A stretch of 64,000 nucleotides of DNA from Paraburkholderia sp. BCC1885 (GTDB lineage: Bacteria > Pseudomonadota > Gammaproteobacteria > Burkholderiales > Burkholderiaceae), in assembly GCF_900996235.1 (NCBI RefSeq), contig NZ_CAAJGM010000066.1, positions 1 to 64,000 of the forward strand. Direction: 5' to 3'. The notes under the pieces were generated by a model. It ran no database searches and was not told where the DNA came from. It worked only from the letters and a program-made list of their open reading frames with translations. Shown here piece after piece: positions 24,683 to 35,371 of this stretch (within the stretch, counting starts at the first letter, position 1; the number at the start of each line of letters is the position of its first letter). The translations under genes and the position numbers were made by a program.

Positions 24683-26275
24683 TTACTTCTTCGCGTCCGC
24701 GTCCTTGCTCAAAGGACGCCACTTATGGCCGTTGCGCGCAAGCAATGCATCGGCCTCGGCCGGACCCTGGCTGCCGGCCGCGTAGCCATGCACCGGCACG
24801 GCGCCGCCCTTCGGATGCAATACGTCGTCCACGGCGGCCCAGCTGGTTTCGATGCTGTCGGCACGCTGAAATAGCGTCTCGTCGCCGAGCATGCAGTCGT
24901 ACAGCAGGGTCTCATAGCCGACGTTCGGCTGTTCGTCGAAGAAATCGCCGTAATTGAACGACGACTGCACCGCGCCCATTTCCATGATCGGACCCGGCGC
25001 CTTCACGTTGAAATCGAAGCTCGTGCCGTGCGTCGGATCGATCCGCAAGGTCAGCACGTTCGGCGTCAACGCATCCACCGGCGTATCGCGGAACAGGCGA
25101 AACGGCACCGCCTTCAGTTGCACGGAGATTTCCGTGCGGCGCGCCGCCAGCCGCTTGCCGGTGCGCAGGTAAAACGGCACGCCCGCCCAGCGCCAGTTTT
25201 CGATGAACACGCGCGCGGCCGCATAGGTTTCCGTCTGGCTGTCCGGCGCGACATCCGCTTCCTCGCGATACCCGGGGCCTGCCGGTCCCTTTTCGTATTG
25301 CCCGAACACCACGTCATCGAGTTTCAACGGCTGGATGGCGTCGAAGATATCGGCCTTTTTATCGCGCACCGCTTCGGCGTCGAAGGAATTAGGCGGTTCC
25401 ATGGCGACCATGCCGAGCAACTGGAACAGGTGATTCGGCACCATGTCGCGAAACGCGCCGGTCTGCTCGTAGAACTTGCCACGCCCTTCCACGCCGATGG
25501 TTTCCGACGCGGTAATCTGTACGCAGTCGATATATTCGCGCCGCCATACCGGTTCGAACAGCGCGTTGGCAAAACGCACCGCGAGGATGCTCTGCACCGT
25601 GTCTTTGCCGAGGAAGTGGTCGATGCGATAAATCTGCTCTTCTTTCACAAAGCTCAGCAGATGCTCGTTGAGATCGCGTGCGGAGGCAAGGTCGGTGCCG
25701 AACGGCTTTTCGATCACGATGCGGCGAAAACCCTTGCCGCCGTCGCCTTCGCCAAGCAAACCCGCCTTGCCGAGACGCTCCACGATCGGCTTGAAGAAGT
25801 GTGAACCGACGGCCAGATAAAACACCACGTTGCCGCCGGGCGTGTTCTGCAGCTTCTGCTTCAGGTTGTTGAAGGTGTCGTCGCTCTCGAATTCGCCGGC
25901 CATGTATTCGAGGCGCTGCGCGAGCGAATTCCACGCTTTTTCATCGAGCTTCGAGGTGTGGAAGGTGCTGGCCTTGTCGGCGGCGAACTGTTGCAGCGCT
26001 TTGGACAGATCGTCGCGCCACGCGCTGGTTGCGAGCTCGCCGTGATTCACGCCGATGATCTTCATCTGCGCATCGAGCAGACCATCGACCGTCAGGTTAT
26101 ACAGCGCGGGCATCAGCAGACGTTTGGTCAGGTCACCGCCCGCGCCGAAGATGACGAGCGTACAAGGCGGCGCGGGGTGCTTGCCGGCCGGTACGACAGG
26201 AGCGGCAGCTTGCGCGCCGCTTGAAGATGCGCCGGAAACGGCGCTTGAGTCAGGTGCGTTCGATGATGTCGACAT
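24683..26275 (-). CDS. zwf: Glucose-6-phosphate 1-dehydrogenase
   Basis: A 530-residue enzyme: cofactor motif FGAGGDLTKRLL near residue 45, IVIEKPFGTDLASA, and the active-site RIDHFLGKD with its catalytic His. It oxidises glucose 6-phosphate to 6-phosphogluconolactone, the entry to the pentose-phosphate and Entner-Doudoroff routes. The start at 26275 (MSTSSNAPDSS) leaves a Ser/Ala-rich head of about 40 residues before the fold. GAGTGA upstream is a weak ribosome-binding site. The ppgK gene follows after 30 bases. Confidence 0.96.
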   Translation of the reverse strand: MSTSSNAPDSSAVSGASSSGAQAAAPVVPAGKHPAPPCTLVIFGAGGDLTKRLLMPALYNLTVDGLLDAQMKIIGVNHGELATSAWRDDLSKALQQFAADKASTFHTSKLDEKAWNSLAQRLEYMAGEFESDDTFNNLKQKLQNTPGGNVVFYLAVGSHFFKPIVERLGKAGLLGEGDGGKGFRRIVIEKPFGTDLASARDLNEHLLSFVKEEQIYRIDHFLGKDTVQSILAVRFANALFEPVWRREYIDCVQITASETIGVEGRGKFYEQTGAFRDMVPNHLFQLLGMVAMEPPNSFDAEAVRDKKADIFDAIQPLKLDDVVFGQYEKGPAGPGYREEADVAPDSQTETYAAARVFIENWRWAGVPFYLRTGKRLAARRTEISVQLKAVPFRLFRDTPVDALTPNVLTLRIDPTHGTSFDFNVKAPGPIMEMGAVQSSFNYGDFFDEQPNVGYETLLYDCMLGDETLFQRADSIETSWAAVDDVLHPKGGAVPVHGYAAGSQGPAEADALLARNGHKWRPLSKDADAKK

Positions 26276-26451
26276 AGGTTCACTCAATCCAGAGAAGCCA
26301 ATGGAACGGACATGGCGTATATGAAAGACCAGGCCCGTAGCCGCACAGTTCAAAAACAGTCGCGAATCGTCTGCTTACAACTACCTCACGTCATGTTGCA
26401 TACGGGCTCATCCCCGCTCAGCGCGCCTTTCAACTCACGCCCATTGCGGGC

Positions 26452-29175
26452 CTATTTGGTTACGAGCGCGGCCTCGGCATCGTCAGTGACCGGCACCACA
26501 CCGGCCTCGCCGATCACGCGCGGCTGCAGCAGCAGTGCGACGAGCCCGCTCCAGCCGGTCTGATGCGAGGCGCCGACACCGCGCCCGTTATCGCCATGAA
26601 AGTATTCGTGGAACAGCACCAGATCGCTCGAACGCGGGTCCGCTTGCAGCAGCGGATAGGCGCCCATCACCGGCCGCTCGCCGTTGGCGTCTTTAAGAAA
26701 CAGCGTGGTGGCGCGATGCGCGAGCTGATCGGCAATTTCGCGCAATGAGAACTTCTGACCGGAACCGGTCGGAAACTCGACGCGGAAATCCTCGCCGTAA
26801 TAGCGGTGAAATTCGTAGAGCGATTCGATCAGCAGATAATTGACCGGCATCCAGACCGGACCGCGCCAGTTGGAATTGCCGCCGAACACGCGCGAATCCG
26901 ATTCGGCCGGCAAATACTTGACGCAAAAACTGTCGCCGTTGTGCCTGAAGACGAATGGCTCTTCGCGGTGCACGCGCGACAGCGCCCGCACGCCGTGATC
27001 CGAAAGAAATTCCGACTCATCGAGCGCGCGCCGCAGCAATGCCTTCATGCGGTGCCCGCGCAACAGCGACAGCAACAGGTTATTGCCCTTGCCGGGTTCG
27101 TTCCAGCGCGACACCAGCTTGGCGAGATCAGGGCGATGCTCAAGGAACCAGAACAGGCGGTCGCGCAAACCGGGCAACGCGCCGTGCAGACGCTCCTCAA
27201 GCACATGTACGGCGAACAGCGGAATCAGCCCGACGATCGAGCGCACGCGCATCGGTATATTGGAGCCGTCGGGTAGCCGCAGTTTGTCGTAGAAGAATTC
27301 GTCTGCGTTATCCCAGAGGCCGGTTTCGCAGCCGTCGTCGCAACTGACCGCCTCGGCGATATACAGGAAATGCTCAAAAAACTTCACCGCGATGTCGACG
27401 AACACGTGATTGGCGAACGCCAGTTCCAGCGCAATTCGCATCAGATCGAGCGCGTAGGCGGCCATCCAGGCGGTGCCGTCGGCCTGGTCGATATGGCCGC
27501 CGGTCGGCAACGGCGACGAACGGTCGAAGATGCCGACGTTGTCGAGCCCGAGGAAACCGCCCTGGAAAATGTTGTGGCCGTCGGCGTCCTTGCGGTTCAC
27601 CCACCAGGAGAAGTTGAGCAGCAGCTTGTGAAACACCAGTTCGAGAAAATCGCGGTCGCCCTTGCCGGTGAGCGCGCGGTCGATTTCGTAGACGCGCCAC
27701 GCGGCCCACGCATGCACCGGCGGGTTGGCGTCGCCGAAAGCCCATTCGTAGGCAGGCAACTGGCCGTTGGGATGCTGATAGCGGTCTTTCACGAGCAGCA
27801 GCAACTGACGCTTGGCGAATTCCGGATCGATCAGCGCAAACGCCGCGGCGTGGAATGCCAGGTCCCATGACGCGTACCACGGGTATTCCCACTTGTCGGG
27901 CATCGAGATGATGTCGGCGTTGCACAGATGCCGCCAGTCCGCGTCACGACCACGCTTGCGCGCAGCAGGCGGCGTGGGTTGCGCCGGGTCGCCCTCCAGC
28001 CAGCGATGCACATCGAACTGGTAATACTGCTTGGACCACAGCATGCCGGCGAGCGCCTGCCGCTGCACAAGGCGAGCGTCGGGGTCGGGCATGTCGTGCT
28101 GCAACGCCGCATAGAACGCGTCGGTTTCGGCGAGGCGGCGCGCAAACAGGGCGTCGACGTCGAGCGGCGTCTCGTCCGGCGCGGACTCCGGGCGCCAGCG
28201 CAGATAGACCACCGCGCGGCCGTGCGGGCCGAGCACGAGCGGCGCGTGCGCAGCGGCCTTGCTGCCCGCATCGGCGCGCACTGCCTGTGCGTCGCCTTGC
28301 ACGAGGTAATCGTTGATGCCGTCCTTGAACGGACCCGCACCGTCCATGCCGAAGAGGCGTTTGACGTTGGTGTCGTTTTCGCAGAAGAGCCACGTCAGCT
28401 CCGGCGCGTCCTTCGACCAGGCGGTGACGACGATCGGATGGTGGCCGCGCTGACGCCCGACCAGTTGCGTTTCGCCGTGTGCGGTTTGCTTCGTGAGCGT
28501 CGGACGATCCTTCGAAGCCGTCCACGACCAGGTGTTGCGCGCCCAGATCTGCGGCAGCACGTCGAGCGCCGCCTCCTGATCGCAGCGGTTTTCGACCGTG
28601 ATGCGCATCACGATGTCTTCGGGCGTGTGTTTGGCGTATTCGACCTGGACGTCGAAATAGCGGTTGTCGTCGAACACGCCGGCGTCGAGCACTTCGTACT
28701 CGGCCATGTCGGCGCCGCGACGGGCGTTTTCCTCGACCAGGTCGCTGTACGGATACGCCGCATGCGGATACTTGTACAGCATCCGCATATAGGAATGGGT
28801 GGGCGCGCCGTCGAGGTAAAAGTACAGCTCCTTGACGTCCTCGCCATGATTGCCCTGCGCGTTCGTCAGACCGAACAGGCGTTCCTTGATGATCGGATCC
28901 CGGCGGTTCCAGAGCGCGAGGGAGACGCACCAGTTCAGCTTGTCGTCGCCGAAGCCGGCAATGCCGTCCTCGCCCCAACGGTAAGCCCGGCTACGCGCCT
29001 GGTCGTGCGGAAAATGGTCCCATGCGGTGCCGTTTTCGCTGTAGTCCTCCCGCACGGTGCCCCATTGGCGTTCGCTCACATAGGGTCCCCAGCGCTGCCA
29101 TTGGGCGCACGCGCTGGAATGAAGGCGTGCGCCTTCGATGGTTGCGAGCAGATTGGCGGCACGCAGCGGCGGCAT
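26452..29175 (-). CDS. Glucosidase of the GH63 (MGH1-like) family
   Basis: A 907-residue (alpha/alpha)6-barrel glycoside hydrolase. The opening segment has [38 protein letters not shown] and [19 protein letters not shown], which I associate with bacterial GH63-type proteins. Later [18 protein letters not shown] and [19 protein letters not shown] match the catalytic-domain end. No signal peptide, so cytoplasmic. It would trim glucosyl or mannosyl residues from storage glycans or compatible-solute glycosides. It lies 104 bases after the debranching enzyme and 176 before zwf, all on one strand. Confidence 0.88.
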   Translation of the reverse strand: MPPLRAANLLATIEGARLHSSACAQWQRWGPYVSERQWGTVREDYSENGTAWDHFPHDQARSRAYRWGEDGIAGFGDDKLNWCVSLALWNRRDPIIKERLFGLTNAQGNHGEDVKELYFYLDGAPTHSYMRMLYKYPHAAYPYSDLVEENARRGADMAEYEVLDAGVFDDNRYFDVQVEYAKHTPEDIVMRITVENRCDQEAALDVLPQIWARNTWSWTASKDRPTLTKQTAHGETQLVGRQRGHHPIVVTAWSKDAPELTWLFCENDTNVKRLFGMDGAGPFKDGINDYLVQGDAQAVRADAGSKAAAHAPLVLGPHGRAVVYLRWRPESAPDETPLDVDALFARRLAETDAFYAALQHDMPDPDARLVQRQALAGMLWSKQYYQFDVHRWLEGDPAQPTPPAARKRGRDADWRHLCNADIISMPDKWEYPWYASWDLAFHAAAFALIDPEFAKRQLLLLVKDRYQHPNGQLPAYEWAFGDANPPVHAWAAWRVYEIDRALTGKGDRDFLELVFHKLLLNFSWWVNRKDADGHNIFQGGFLGLDNVGIFDRSSPLPTGGHIDQADGTAWMAAYALDLMRIALELAFANHVFVDIAVKFFEHFLYIAEAVSCDDGCETGLWDNADEFFYDKLRLPDGSNIPMRVRSIVGLIPLFAVHVLEERLHGALPGLRDRLFWFLEHRPDLAKLVSRWNEPGKGNNLLLSLLRGHRMKALLRRALDESEFLSDHGVRALSRVHREEPFVFRHNGDSFCVKYLPAESDSRVFGGNSNWRGPVWMPVNYLLIESLYEFHRYYGEDFRVEFPTGSGQKFSLREIADQLAHRATTLFLKDANGERPVMGAYPLLQADPRSSDLVLFHEYFHGDNGRGVGASHQTGWSGLVALLLQPRVIGEAGVVPVTDDAEAALVTK

Positions 29176-29279
29176 GGAGCATTCCCTTGCTTTTGGAGCT
29201 TGGCGGTGGGACTGACATCGTAGCGCGTTTTGGGTGAGCGGTGCGGCGGGGCGGGCAATGACGTTGCGCTACCGTTGCG

Positions 29280-31235
29280 CTACCCATTGGCCAGCATCCG
29301 CTTCACTCGTAACAACTCCCCGAGCGACCACGCCTGAAACGGCGTCCCGCCCGCCTGATGCGGCGCGTCGCCATCCGCGACTTCGCAGAGGTGATCGAGG
29401 CCGTCCTCATCCAGATGCTCGACGAGCGGCGCGAGAAAACGTGTACGCGCCTGCGCCTTCGCCCCCTCATCCGGTTGATGCACGCGCAACCATGCCTCGA
29501 CGAATGGTCCGATCAACCACGGCCATACGGTGCCTTGATGGTAAGCGCCGTCACGTTCCACCTGAGCGCCGCCATAATGCCCACGATAAGCGGACTCCGA
29601 AGGCGCGAGAGTACGCAGACCGAGCGGCGTCAACAGATGCGTCTCCACCTGCTCGACCACCGCGCGTGCCGCCGCGCCGTCGAGCAACGGAAACGGCAAG
29701 CCGCCCACCGCGAAAATCTGATTCGGCCGGATCGCTCGACCGACCGCACCCGCGACATGATCCACGTCGACGTTATCGAACAGCGCGCCGCTCGCTGGAT
29801 CGATGAAGCGCGCGTGAAACGCCTGGGTCGCACGCGCCGCCGGTTCCTGCCATTGCGCGTTCCAGCTCGCGGCGATACGCAGCGCGTTGATCCACAGCGC
29901 CTGCACTTCAACCGGCTTGCCGATGCGCGGCGTCACCACCCAATCGCCGACCTTCGCATCCATCCACGTCAGTTGCACGCCTGGCACGCCGGATCGCAAC
30001 AGGCCGTCGGCGTCGCCGCAAATGCCGAAACGTGTGCCGCTGCTGTAGCCGGTGAGGATGGTTTCGACCGCCTGTTGCAGGCGCTGGCGCGTATTCTCGT
30101 CTGCGTGGTCGGCCGCGAGATAGTCATGCACGGCAATGACGAACCAGAGCGATGCATCCACGGCGTTGTATTCCGGTGTGCTGCCGTAGTCGGGAAAGCG
30201 GTTCGGCAGCATTCCTTCGGAGAGCGTATTAGCCCATTCGAGCAGGATCGACTTCGCCGCTTCAAAGCGTCCCGATGCCAGCAACAGGCCGCGCATGGCG
30301 ATGAAGGTATCGCGGCCCCAGTCGGTGAACCAGGGAAAGCCTGCGACGATCGTGCGGCCGCCGTCGCGCGCCACCAGATAGGCGTCCGCAGAGCGATGCA
30401 GGCGTGAAGCGAAAGCGTTACGCCGCGTGTATTCAGAATCGGCGAGAGTCTTGAAGCGCTCAGGCACCGGCGTCGGGTGCGGCTGCGCGCCGGCTTGCAG
30501 GATCAGCAACGCCTCCTGATCCGCGAGCGGGAAGGTGAACACGCCGGGTGTCGCAAGATCTTCGCTGAAGTCGAGCCCACGTTCGCGCTCGCGGACATAG
30601 CAGAAGTTTCGATACCAATCCGGCGCGTGCGTATACGTGCCGTTGCTCGACGCGTGGATCGCCGGCACGTCGCCGTATGGCTGCCAGCTCACGCGAGTAT
30701 CAGCGTCACCCACGTCCACATCCGCGTGGAAATTGAACGCCGCGTTCTCATGATGCAACGCGTGATAGTCGCGGCCCGACAGCAGCGGCCGCACATGCAA
30801 GATGTATGCGGCGCTTGCGATGCCGCTCGCGCTGCCCTGCTCCAAACGCCAGCGCAATACCGTCTCGCACGTCGTCTTCGCCACGAATAGCTCGGCGATC
30901 AGCACCGCATCGTCTTCGAGCTGAAAACGCCATGTCGGCCAAGGTTGCGTATCGAAGCCCAGCAGGCTTGCCGAAATGTCGGGATACGTCACGTCCGGCA
31001 CATAGCGCTGCATGCTCAGCGGATAACGCTTGCCCTCTGCTTCGAGCCACGCCTCGACGCCGTTGACCAGCACCACGCGCCCACCCGGCGCATGCGTCGC
31101 CGGCAACAGCAGCGCGTGATAGCGACGCGTGCGCGCCGTGCCCACCGTTCCCGACGCAAAGCCGCCAAAGCCATCGGCTTCGAGCCACTCATGCTTGAGC
31201 TGGAAGGAAGTGAAAGGCTTTTCGATGCGCGTCAT
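29280..31235 (-). CDS. Amylo-alpha-1,6-glucosidase (glycogen debranching enzyme, GH133-like)
   Basis: A 651-residue protein. The N-terminal domain begins EWLEADGFGGFASGTVGTAR and RRYHALLLPA, the standard GDE_N opening. The catalytic (alpha/alpha)6 domain has AGFPWFTDWGRDTFIAMRGL, with the acidic catalytic region, and YGSTPEYNAVDASLWFV. It hydrolyses alpha-1,6 branch points in glycogen or related glucans. The start at 31235 follows AGGGGT. It is the first gene of the carbohydrate run and is divergent from the lipoprotein at 31438. Confidence 0.93.
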   Translation of the reverse strand: MTRIEKPFTSFQLKHEWLEADGFGGFASGTVGTARTRRYHALLLPATHAPGGRVVLVNGVEAWLEAEGKRYPLSMQRYVPDVTYPDISASLLGFDTQPWPTWRFQLEDDAVLIAELFVAKTTCETVLRWRLEQGSASGIASAAYILHVRPLLSGRDYHALHHENAAFNFHADVDVGDADTRVSWQPYGDVPAIHASSNGTYTHAPDWYRNFCYVRERERGLDFSEDLATPGVFTFPLADQEALLILQAGAQPHPTPVPERFKTLADSEYTRRNAFASRLHRSADAYLVARDGGRTIVAGFPWFTDWGRDTFIAMRGLLLASGRFEAAKSILLEWANTLSEGMLPNRFPDYGSTPEYNAVDASLWFVIAVHDYLAADHADENTRQRLQQAVETILTGYSSGTRFGICGDADGLLRSGVPGVQLTWMDAKVGDWVVTPRIGKPVEVQALWINALRIAASWNAQWQEPAARATQAFHARFIDPASGALFDNVDVDHVAGAVGRAIRPNQIFAVGGLPFPLLDGAAARAVVEQVETHLLTPLGLRTLAPSESAYRGHYGGAQVERDGAYHQGTVWPWLIGPFVEAWLRVHQPDEGAKAQARTRFLAPLVEHLDEDGLDHLCEVADGDAPHQAGGTPFQAWSLGELLRVKRMLANG

Positions 31236-31437
31236 TTTTACCCCTGCTGTAAGTGCCAATTCGATATTACCGATTTGCGCGAAAAGAGGGCAAAACAGCA
31301 TGGTTTTTCGTCGGCAATGTGTCGAACGGCTTTCGTGAAACCGACAGTTTTCGTCTGTTTTAAGCGGCCGCAAACGTTACACGATATTTCATAAATTTTT
31401 CTTCAACTCCAGGGAGACTGCATGCGCTAACCCGATC

Positions 31438-31830
31438 ATGGATGGAGACATGTGCAAACACCACGTCGCGGTCACAGCAGTACTCGTTGCGCTCACCACC
31501 ATCATGCTCTGCGCATGCGGCGCGGACGACGGCACGTCCGCGAGCGGCGCTCAGAGCAATGCCGCGAATAACGCGGCGAGCAGTTACGCAGCCAATACGG
31601 CTATAGCAAACGCGGCCACACCGGCCGGTCAGCAGACCAGCGCGACGCCGGTGCCGCCACCCGCTTACGGCGCATCCGCCGCTCTCACGAAAGACCCCAA
31701 CGCAGCACCGGACCCGGCCGTGCAAAACGTCGAGGCAAGCCTTGCCGCCGACAGCCAGCAAGTCGCGCCCGTGCTGCACTATGCGCCTGGCGACAAAGAC
31801 CCGGGCGGCTCGAACAGCAACAGCAATTGA
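31438..31830 (+). CDS. Small Ala/Asn-rich lipoprotein
   Basis: A 130-residue product with a lipoprotein signal (residues 5-25) ending in the lipobox MLCAC, then an Ala/Asn/Ser/Pro-rich mature part ending GGSNSNSN; unknown function. Two possible starts, ATG 31438 and ATG 31450. The best ribosome-binding site in the area, AGGGAG at 31411, is instead placed for an ATG at 31422 that stops after two codons. It precedes the phospholipase by 60 bases on the same strand. Confidence 0.72.
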   Translation: MDGDMCKHHVAVTAVLVALTTIMLCACGADDGTSASGAQSNAANNAASSYAANTAIANAATPAGQQTSATPVPPPAYGASAALTKDPNAAPDPAVQNVEASLAADSQQVAPVLHYAPGDKDPGGSNSNSN

Positions 31831-31889
31831 TCAATGGATCCCAACGGCGCCCGCCGCGCCATTCTTCCCCCCGCAGAAGGTGATAACCA

Positions 31890-34025
31890 ATGACCTCAAA
31901 TAGCCGTCGCCGTTTCCTGCAGACCGTTGCATCGTCCGCTGGTGCAGCCGCCGCGCTGGCCGCATTCCCCGACTCGATCCGCAACGCGCTCGCCATTCCG
32001 GCGAATTCGCGTACCGGGACGATCCAGGATGTCGAGCATATCGTGGTGTTCATGCAGGAGAACCGTTCGTTCGACCACTACTTCGGCCATCTGCGCGGTG
32101 TGCGTGGCTACAACGACCGTTTCCCGATCCCGCTGCCGGGCGGTCAGCAACCGGTGTGGTATCAGCCGTCGAAAGAAAATGCGGCGCAACCGGTACTGCC
32201 GTTCCACCTCGACACGCAGACTACCAGCGCGCAATGTCTCGGCGACCTGGACCACAACTGGTATCCGACGCACTCCGCGATCAACAATGGCGCGTATAAC
32301 CAGTGGCCGCAGTACAAGACCGACATGACGATGGGCTACTACCTGCGTAGCGACATTCCGTTCCACTACGCGCTCGCCGACGCCTTCACGGTTTGCGACG
32401 CCTACTTCTGCTCGCTGGCCGGCCCGACCCACCCGAACCGCGCGTATCTGATGACCGGCATGGTGGATCCGAGCGGCACGATGGGCGGCCCGCTGCTCGA
32501 CAACAACGATTACGTGGACGGTGACGGTCCGCCGCAATATCAGCTGCTGTCCTGGACCACGTATCCGGAACGCCTGCAGGCCGCGGGCATTTCCTGGCAG
32601 ATCTATCAGCAAGGCCTGACCGGTTCCGATCCGCTGAACGGCAACTACGGCACCAACATCCTGCAGAACTTCGTCAACTTCATCGACGCGCAACCGGGTT
32701 CGCCGCTGTACGAACGCGCGCAGACGGTGCGCACGATCGTCGACCTCAAGAACGACGTGCTCGCCGGCAATCTGCCGCAGGTCTCGTGGCTGTGTCCGCC
32801 AGCTGCGTACTCGGAGCATCCGAGCTACACACCGGCTTACGGCGCGGAATACACCTCGCAGATTCTCGATGCACTCACCTCGAATCCGGAAGTGTGGAGC
32901 AAGACCGTGCTGTTCATCATGTACGACGAGAACGACGGTTTCTTCGATCACCTCGTGCCGCCGCAACCGGCCACGACAGCAGCGCAGGGCCAGTCGACCG
33001 TCAGCGTGGAAGGCGAAATTCACAACGTGGTGAACCCGCTGCGCGGCGGCAACTACACCGCCGACGGCTTACCCTATGGTCTCGGACCGCGTGTGCCGAT
33101 GACGATTGTCTCGCCCTGGACCAAGGGCGGCTTCGTCTGCTCGCAGGTGTTCGATCACACCTCGGTGATCCGCTTCATCGAAAAGCGTTTTGGCGTGAGC
33201 GAGCCGAACATTACGGCATGGCGCCGCGCGGTGTGCGGCGACCTGACGACGGCGTTCGACTTCCGCACGCCCGACGTCACGATGCCGGCGCTACCGGATA
33301 CCAGCAACTACATCACGACCGCCAACAATCAATGCGCGGTGAACCCGAAGCCGGTCGTGCCCGCCACGCCGCAGCCGTTCGATGCGCAGGAGTCCGGCAT
33401 CCGCTTTGCCCGAGCCTTACCGTATGAACTGCATGTGAACGGGCGTCTCGACACGCAGCAAAACACCTTCACCGTCGAACTGGCCAACACCGGCGACCAG
33501 GGCGCGCACTTCTATGTCTATGCCACCAATCGCACGGACGGCCCGTGGCGCTACACGGTCGAAGCGGGCAAGTCGCTGAAGGAGAGCTTCGACCTGACGA
33601 CGACGAACGGCGTCTATACGTTCGAGGTGTTCGGTCCCAACGGCTTCGTGCGCAAGTTCGCCGGCAATGCGACGCAGACGCAGTCGACGCTGCGCAACGG
33701 CCAGCCCTCCTTGCCCGAAGTGCGCACGCACTACGACGTCGCCAACGGCAACGTGTTCCTGAAGTTCAGCAACCAGGGCCGCGGCATTGCGCGTCTGACG
33801 GTGACGGACAATGCGTATGGCGCGCGGCCGCGCCCGGTGATCGTGCCGCCTGGGGTGGAGATCGAAGAAGCGTGGGTGCTGGCGTCCAGTCATCACTGGT
33901 ACGATCTGACTGTCAGCAGTGCCGAAGACAGCAGTTTCGCGCGCCGCCTCGCTGGCCACGTCGAAAACGGCCGCCCCAGTATCAGCGATCCGGCCGCCGT
34001 GGCACCGACCTTGACCGCCGTCTGA
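31890..34025 (+). CDS. plcN: Phosphocholine-specific phospholipase C, Tat-exported
   Basis: A 711-residue enzyme with a Tat signal at the start (NSRRRFLQTVASSAG). The phosphoesterase domain (about residues 45-430) opens with IVVFMQENRSFDHYFGHLRG, the family's metal-site segment, and contains HPNRAYLMTG and MYDENDGFFDHLVPP. Two repeated C-terminal DUF756 domains follow (about 500-710). It releases the phosphorylated head group from phosphatidylcholine or sphingomyelin in the periplasm or outside the cell. The symbol is approximate, since plcC/plcN paralogs are common in Burkholderia. A lipoprotein gene lies just upstream. Confidence 0.93.
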   Translation: MTSNSRRRFLQTVASSAGAAAALAAFPDSIRNALAIPANSRTGTIQDVEHIVVFMQENRSFDHYFGHLRGVRGYNDRFPIPLPGGQQPVWYQPSKENAAQPVLPFHLDTQTTSAQCLGDLDHNWYPTHSAINNGAYNQWPQYKTDMTMGYYLRSDIPFHYALADAFTVCDAYFCSLAGPTHPNRAYLMTGMVDPSGTMGGPLLDNNDYVDGDGPPQYQLLSWTTYPERLQAAGISWQIYQQGLTGSDPLNGNYGTNILQNFVNFIDAQPGSPLYERAQTVRTIVDLKNDVLAGNLPQVSWLCPPAAYSEHPSYTPAYGAEYTSQILDALTSNPEVWSKTVLFIMYDENDGFFDHLVPPQPATTAAQGQSTVSVEGEIHNVVNPLRGGNYTADGLPYGLGPRVPMTIVSPWTKGGFVCSQVFDHTSVIRFIEKRFGVSEPNITAWRRAVCGDLTTAFDFRTPDVTMPALPDTSNYITTANNQCAVNPKPVVPATPQPFDAQESGIRFARALPYELHVNGRLDTQQNTFTVELANTGDQGAHFYVYATNRTDGPWRYTVEAGKSLKESFDLTTTNGVYTFEVFGPNGFVRKFAGNATQTQSTLRNGQPSLPEVRTHYDVANGNVFLKFSNQGRGIARLTVTDNAYGARPRPVIVPPGVEIEEAWVLASSHHWYDLTVSSAEDSSFARRLAGHVENGRPSISDPAAVAPTLTAV

Positions 34026-34042
34026 AGCGTTTCCGAGGTGCT

Positions 34043-34073
34043 GCCGGGCATCGGTGCAGGATCGATGCCCGGC
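34043..34073 (+). terminator. Hairpin after the phospholipase gene
   Basis: GCCGGGCATCG and CGATGCCCGGC form a perfect 11-base-pair stem around a nine-base loop, starting 17 bases after the stop codon. No T-tract follows, so either Rho-independent termination is weak or the stem protects the 3' end. Confidence 0.6.
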
Positions 34074-34183
34074 GGGTTCATCCGACTGACGCGACGTGAG
34101 GCGCACAACCGCTGACATCACCCGGGAGGCTATATGGAACGCGAAGAATTTCCCGGCATCTCGCGACAAAGCCCGGCCCTTAC

Positions 34184-35299
34184 TTACGCCCCCAGCAGAA
34201 CGCCTGTCCGCACCGGCCGCGTGCCCGTCACCCGCCCAAGCGGCGCGCCCGCCGTGACGAAACGGATCGCGCGGCGCATGTAGAAAACACCCTCGGTATT
34301 GCTATTGATCGTGGTGGTTTCGTCGGTCAACGGATCGATGATGTCGAACAGCGGGTCGCCTACACGAATGGTGTCGCCGATATTCGCCCGGTGCACGAGA
34401 ATCCCGCTGACCGGCGCGTAGAACTGCTCGCTGCCGGCGAGCGGCGTTGCCGGCGTCAGCAGTTCAGGCAGCGGCCTCGCCGCGCCGCGAATCGCTTTGC
34501 GATAGGTCAGATAGTCGATCAGCGCGTCGGCATCCTGTTGCGCCACCGCATACGAGACGTCGCGCTGGCCACGGCATTCCACCGTTACCGCAATCGTGCC
34601 GTTGTCCACCGGTTGATGCGCCGGCAGGTTCTGCTGCAGGTGCCACCACAATAAGCTATGCGTTTCGTCGAAGGCCTCGCCGCCCGAATCGGTGGCGAGC
34701 AACGACGCGCGCGAGCCGAGATAGCGCGCGAGTGGCTCGAAGTCGGACCATGCCGATTCGCTCGTGTACACATGCATCACCGCTTCCAGCGAGCAATGCA
34801 AATCGATCACCACGTCCGCGTCGAAGGATAGCTTGAGCAACGCCAGTTGCAGCGATTCGAACTCGGTCAGCGGCTTGTGCTGCGCGAGTTGTTCGCCCAC
34901 CAGTTGTCGCACGATCTGGCGATTGGCCGCCACGTCCGCGCCAAGCGAATCCCTGGCGCGCTCCAGCAGGCGCGTGAACTGCAGGAAATGGCGATTGAAA
35001 TTCTTGCCGCTCGCCAGATCGAACCGCCCGATGAATTGCCCCAGCAGGTATTGTCCGAGCCCGACCGGATTCGCAACCGGCACGACCACGATCTCGGCCG
35101 CCAGCGCGCCTTGCTTTTCGAGTTCGAGCAGACGCCGCTTCAATAGCACCGTGGTCAGCATGGCCGGCGCTTCGTCCGCGTGCAGGGTGGACTGCAGATA
35201 GATTTTTTGCCCGCTATCCGTGGGGCCAAAATGGAAACTCACCAGTTCGCGATGCGTACCGATGGCAGGCGACAGAAGCGGAATGGACTGTTTTTTCAT
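34184..35299 (-). CDS. Succinylglutamate desuccinylase/aspartoacylase-family deacylase
   Basis: A 371-residue zinc carboxypeptidase-like hydrolase. Zinc ligands are expected in LQSTLHADEAPAM (His and Glu) and in VIDLHCSLEAV (His). A C-terminal beta domain (about 295-360) begins APVSGILVHRANIGDTIRVG, as in the larger members of the AstE/AspA family. It would remove an acyl group from an N-acylated amino acid. The solute-binding protein gene lies 72 bases upstream on the same strand, suggesting uptake followed by deacylation. Confidence 0.88.
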   Translation of the reverse strand: MKKQSIPLLSPAIGTHRELVSFHFGPTDSGQKIYLQSTLHADEAPAMLTTVLLKRRLLELEKQGALAAEIVVVPVANPVGLGQYLLGQFIGRFDLASGKNFNRHFLQFTRLLERARDSLGADVAANRQIVRQLVGEQLAQHKPLTEFESLQLALLKLSFDADVVIDLHCSLEAVMHVYTSESAWSDFEPLARYLGSRASLLATDSGGEAFDETHSLLWWHLQQNLPAHQPVDNGTIAVTVECRGQRDVSYAVAQQDADALIDYLTYRKAIRGAARPLPELLTPATPLAGSEQFYAPVSGILVHRANIGDTIRVGDPLFDIIDPLTDETTTINSNTEGVFYMRRAIRFVTAGAPLGRVTGTRPVRTGVLLGA

Positions 35300-35371
35300 G
35301 TGCGGGTGAGGTGGAAATCAGGTTCTGATTATTGCAGCAGCGCCGCGGCGATGTGCGCGACGCGCGTCGTT

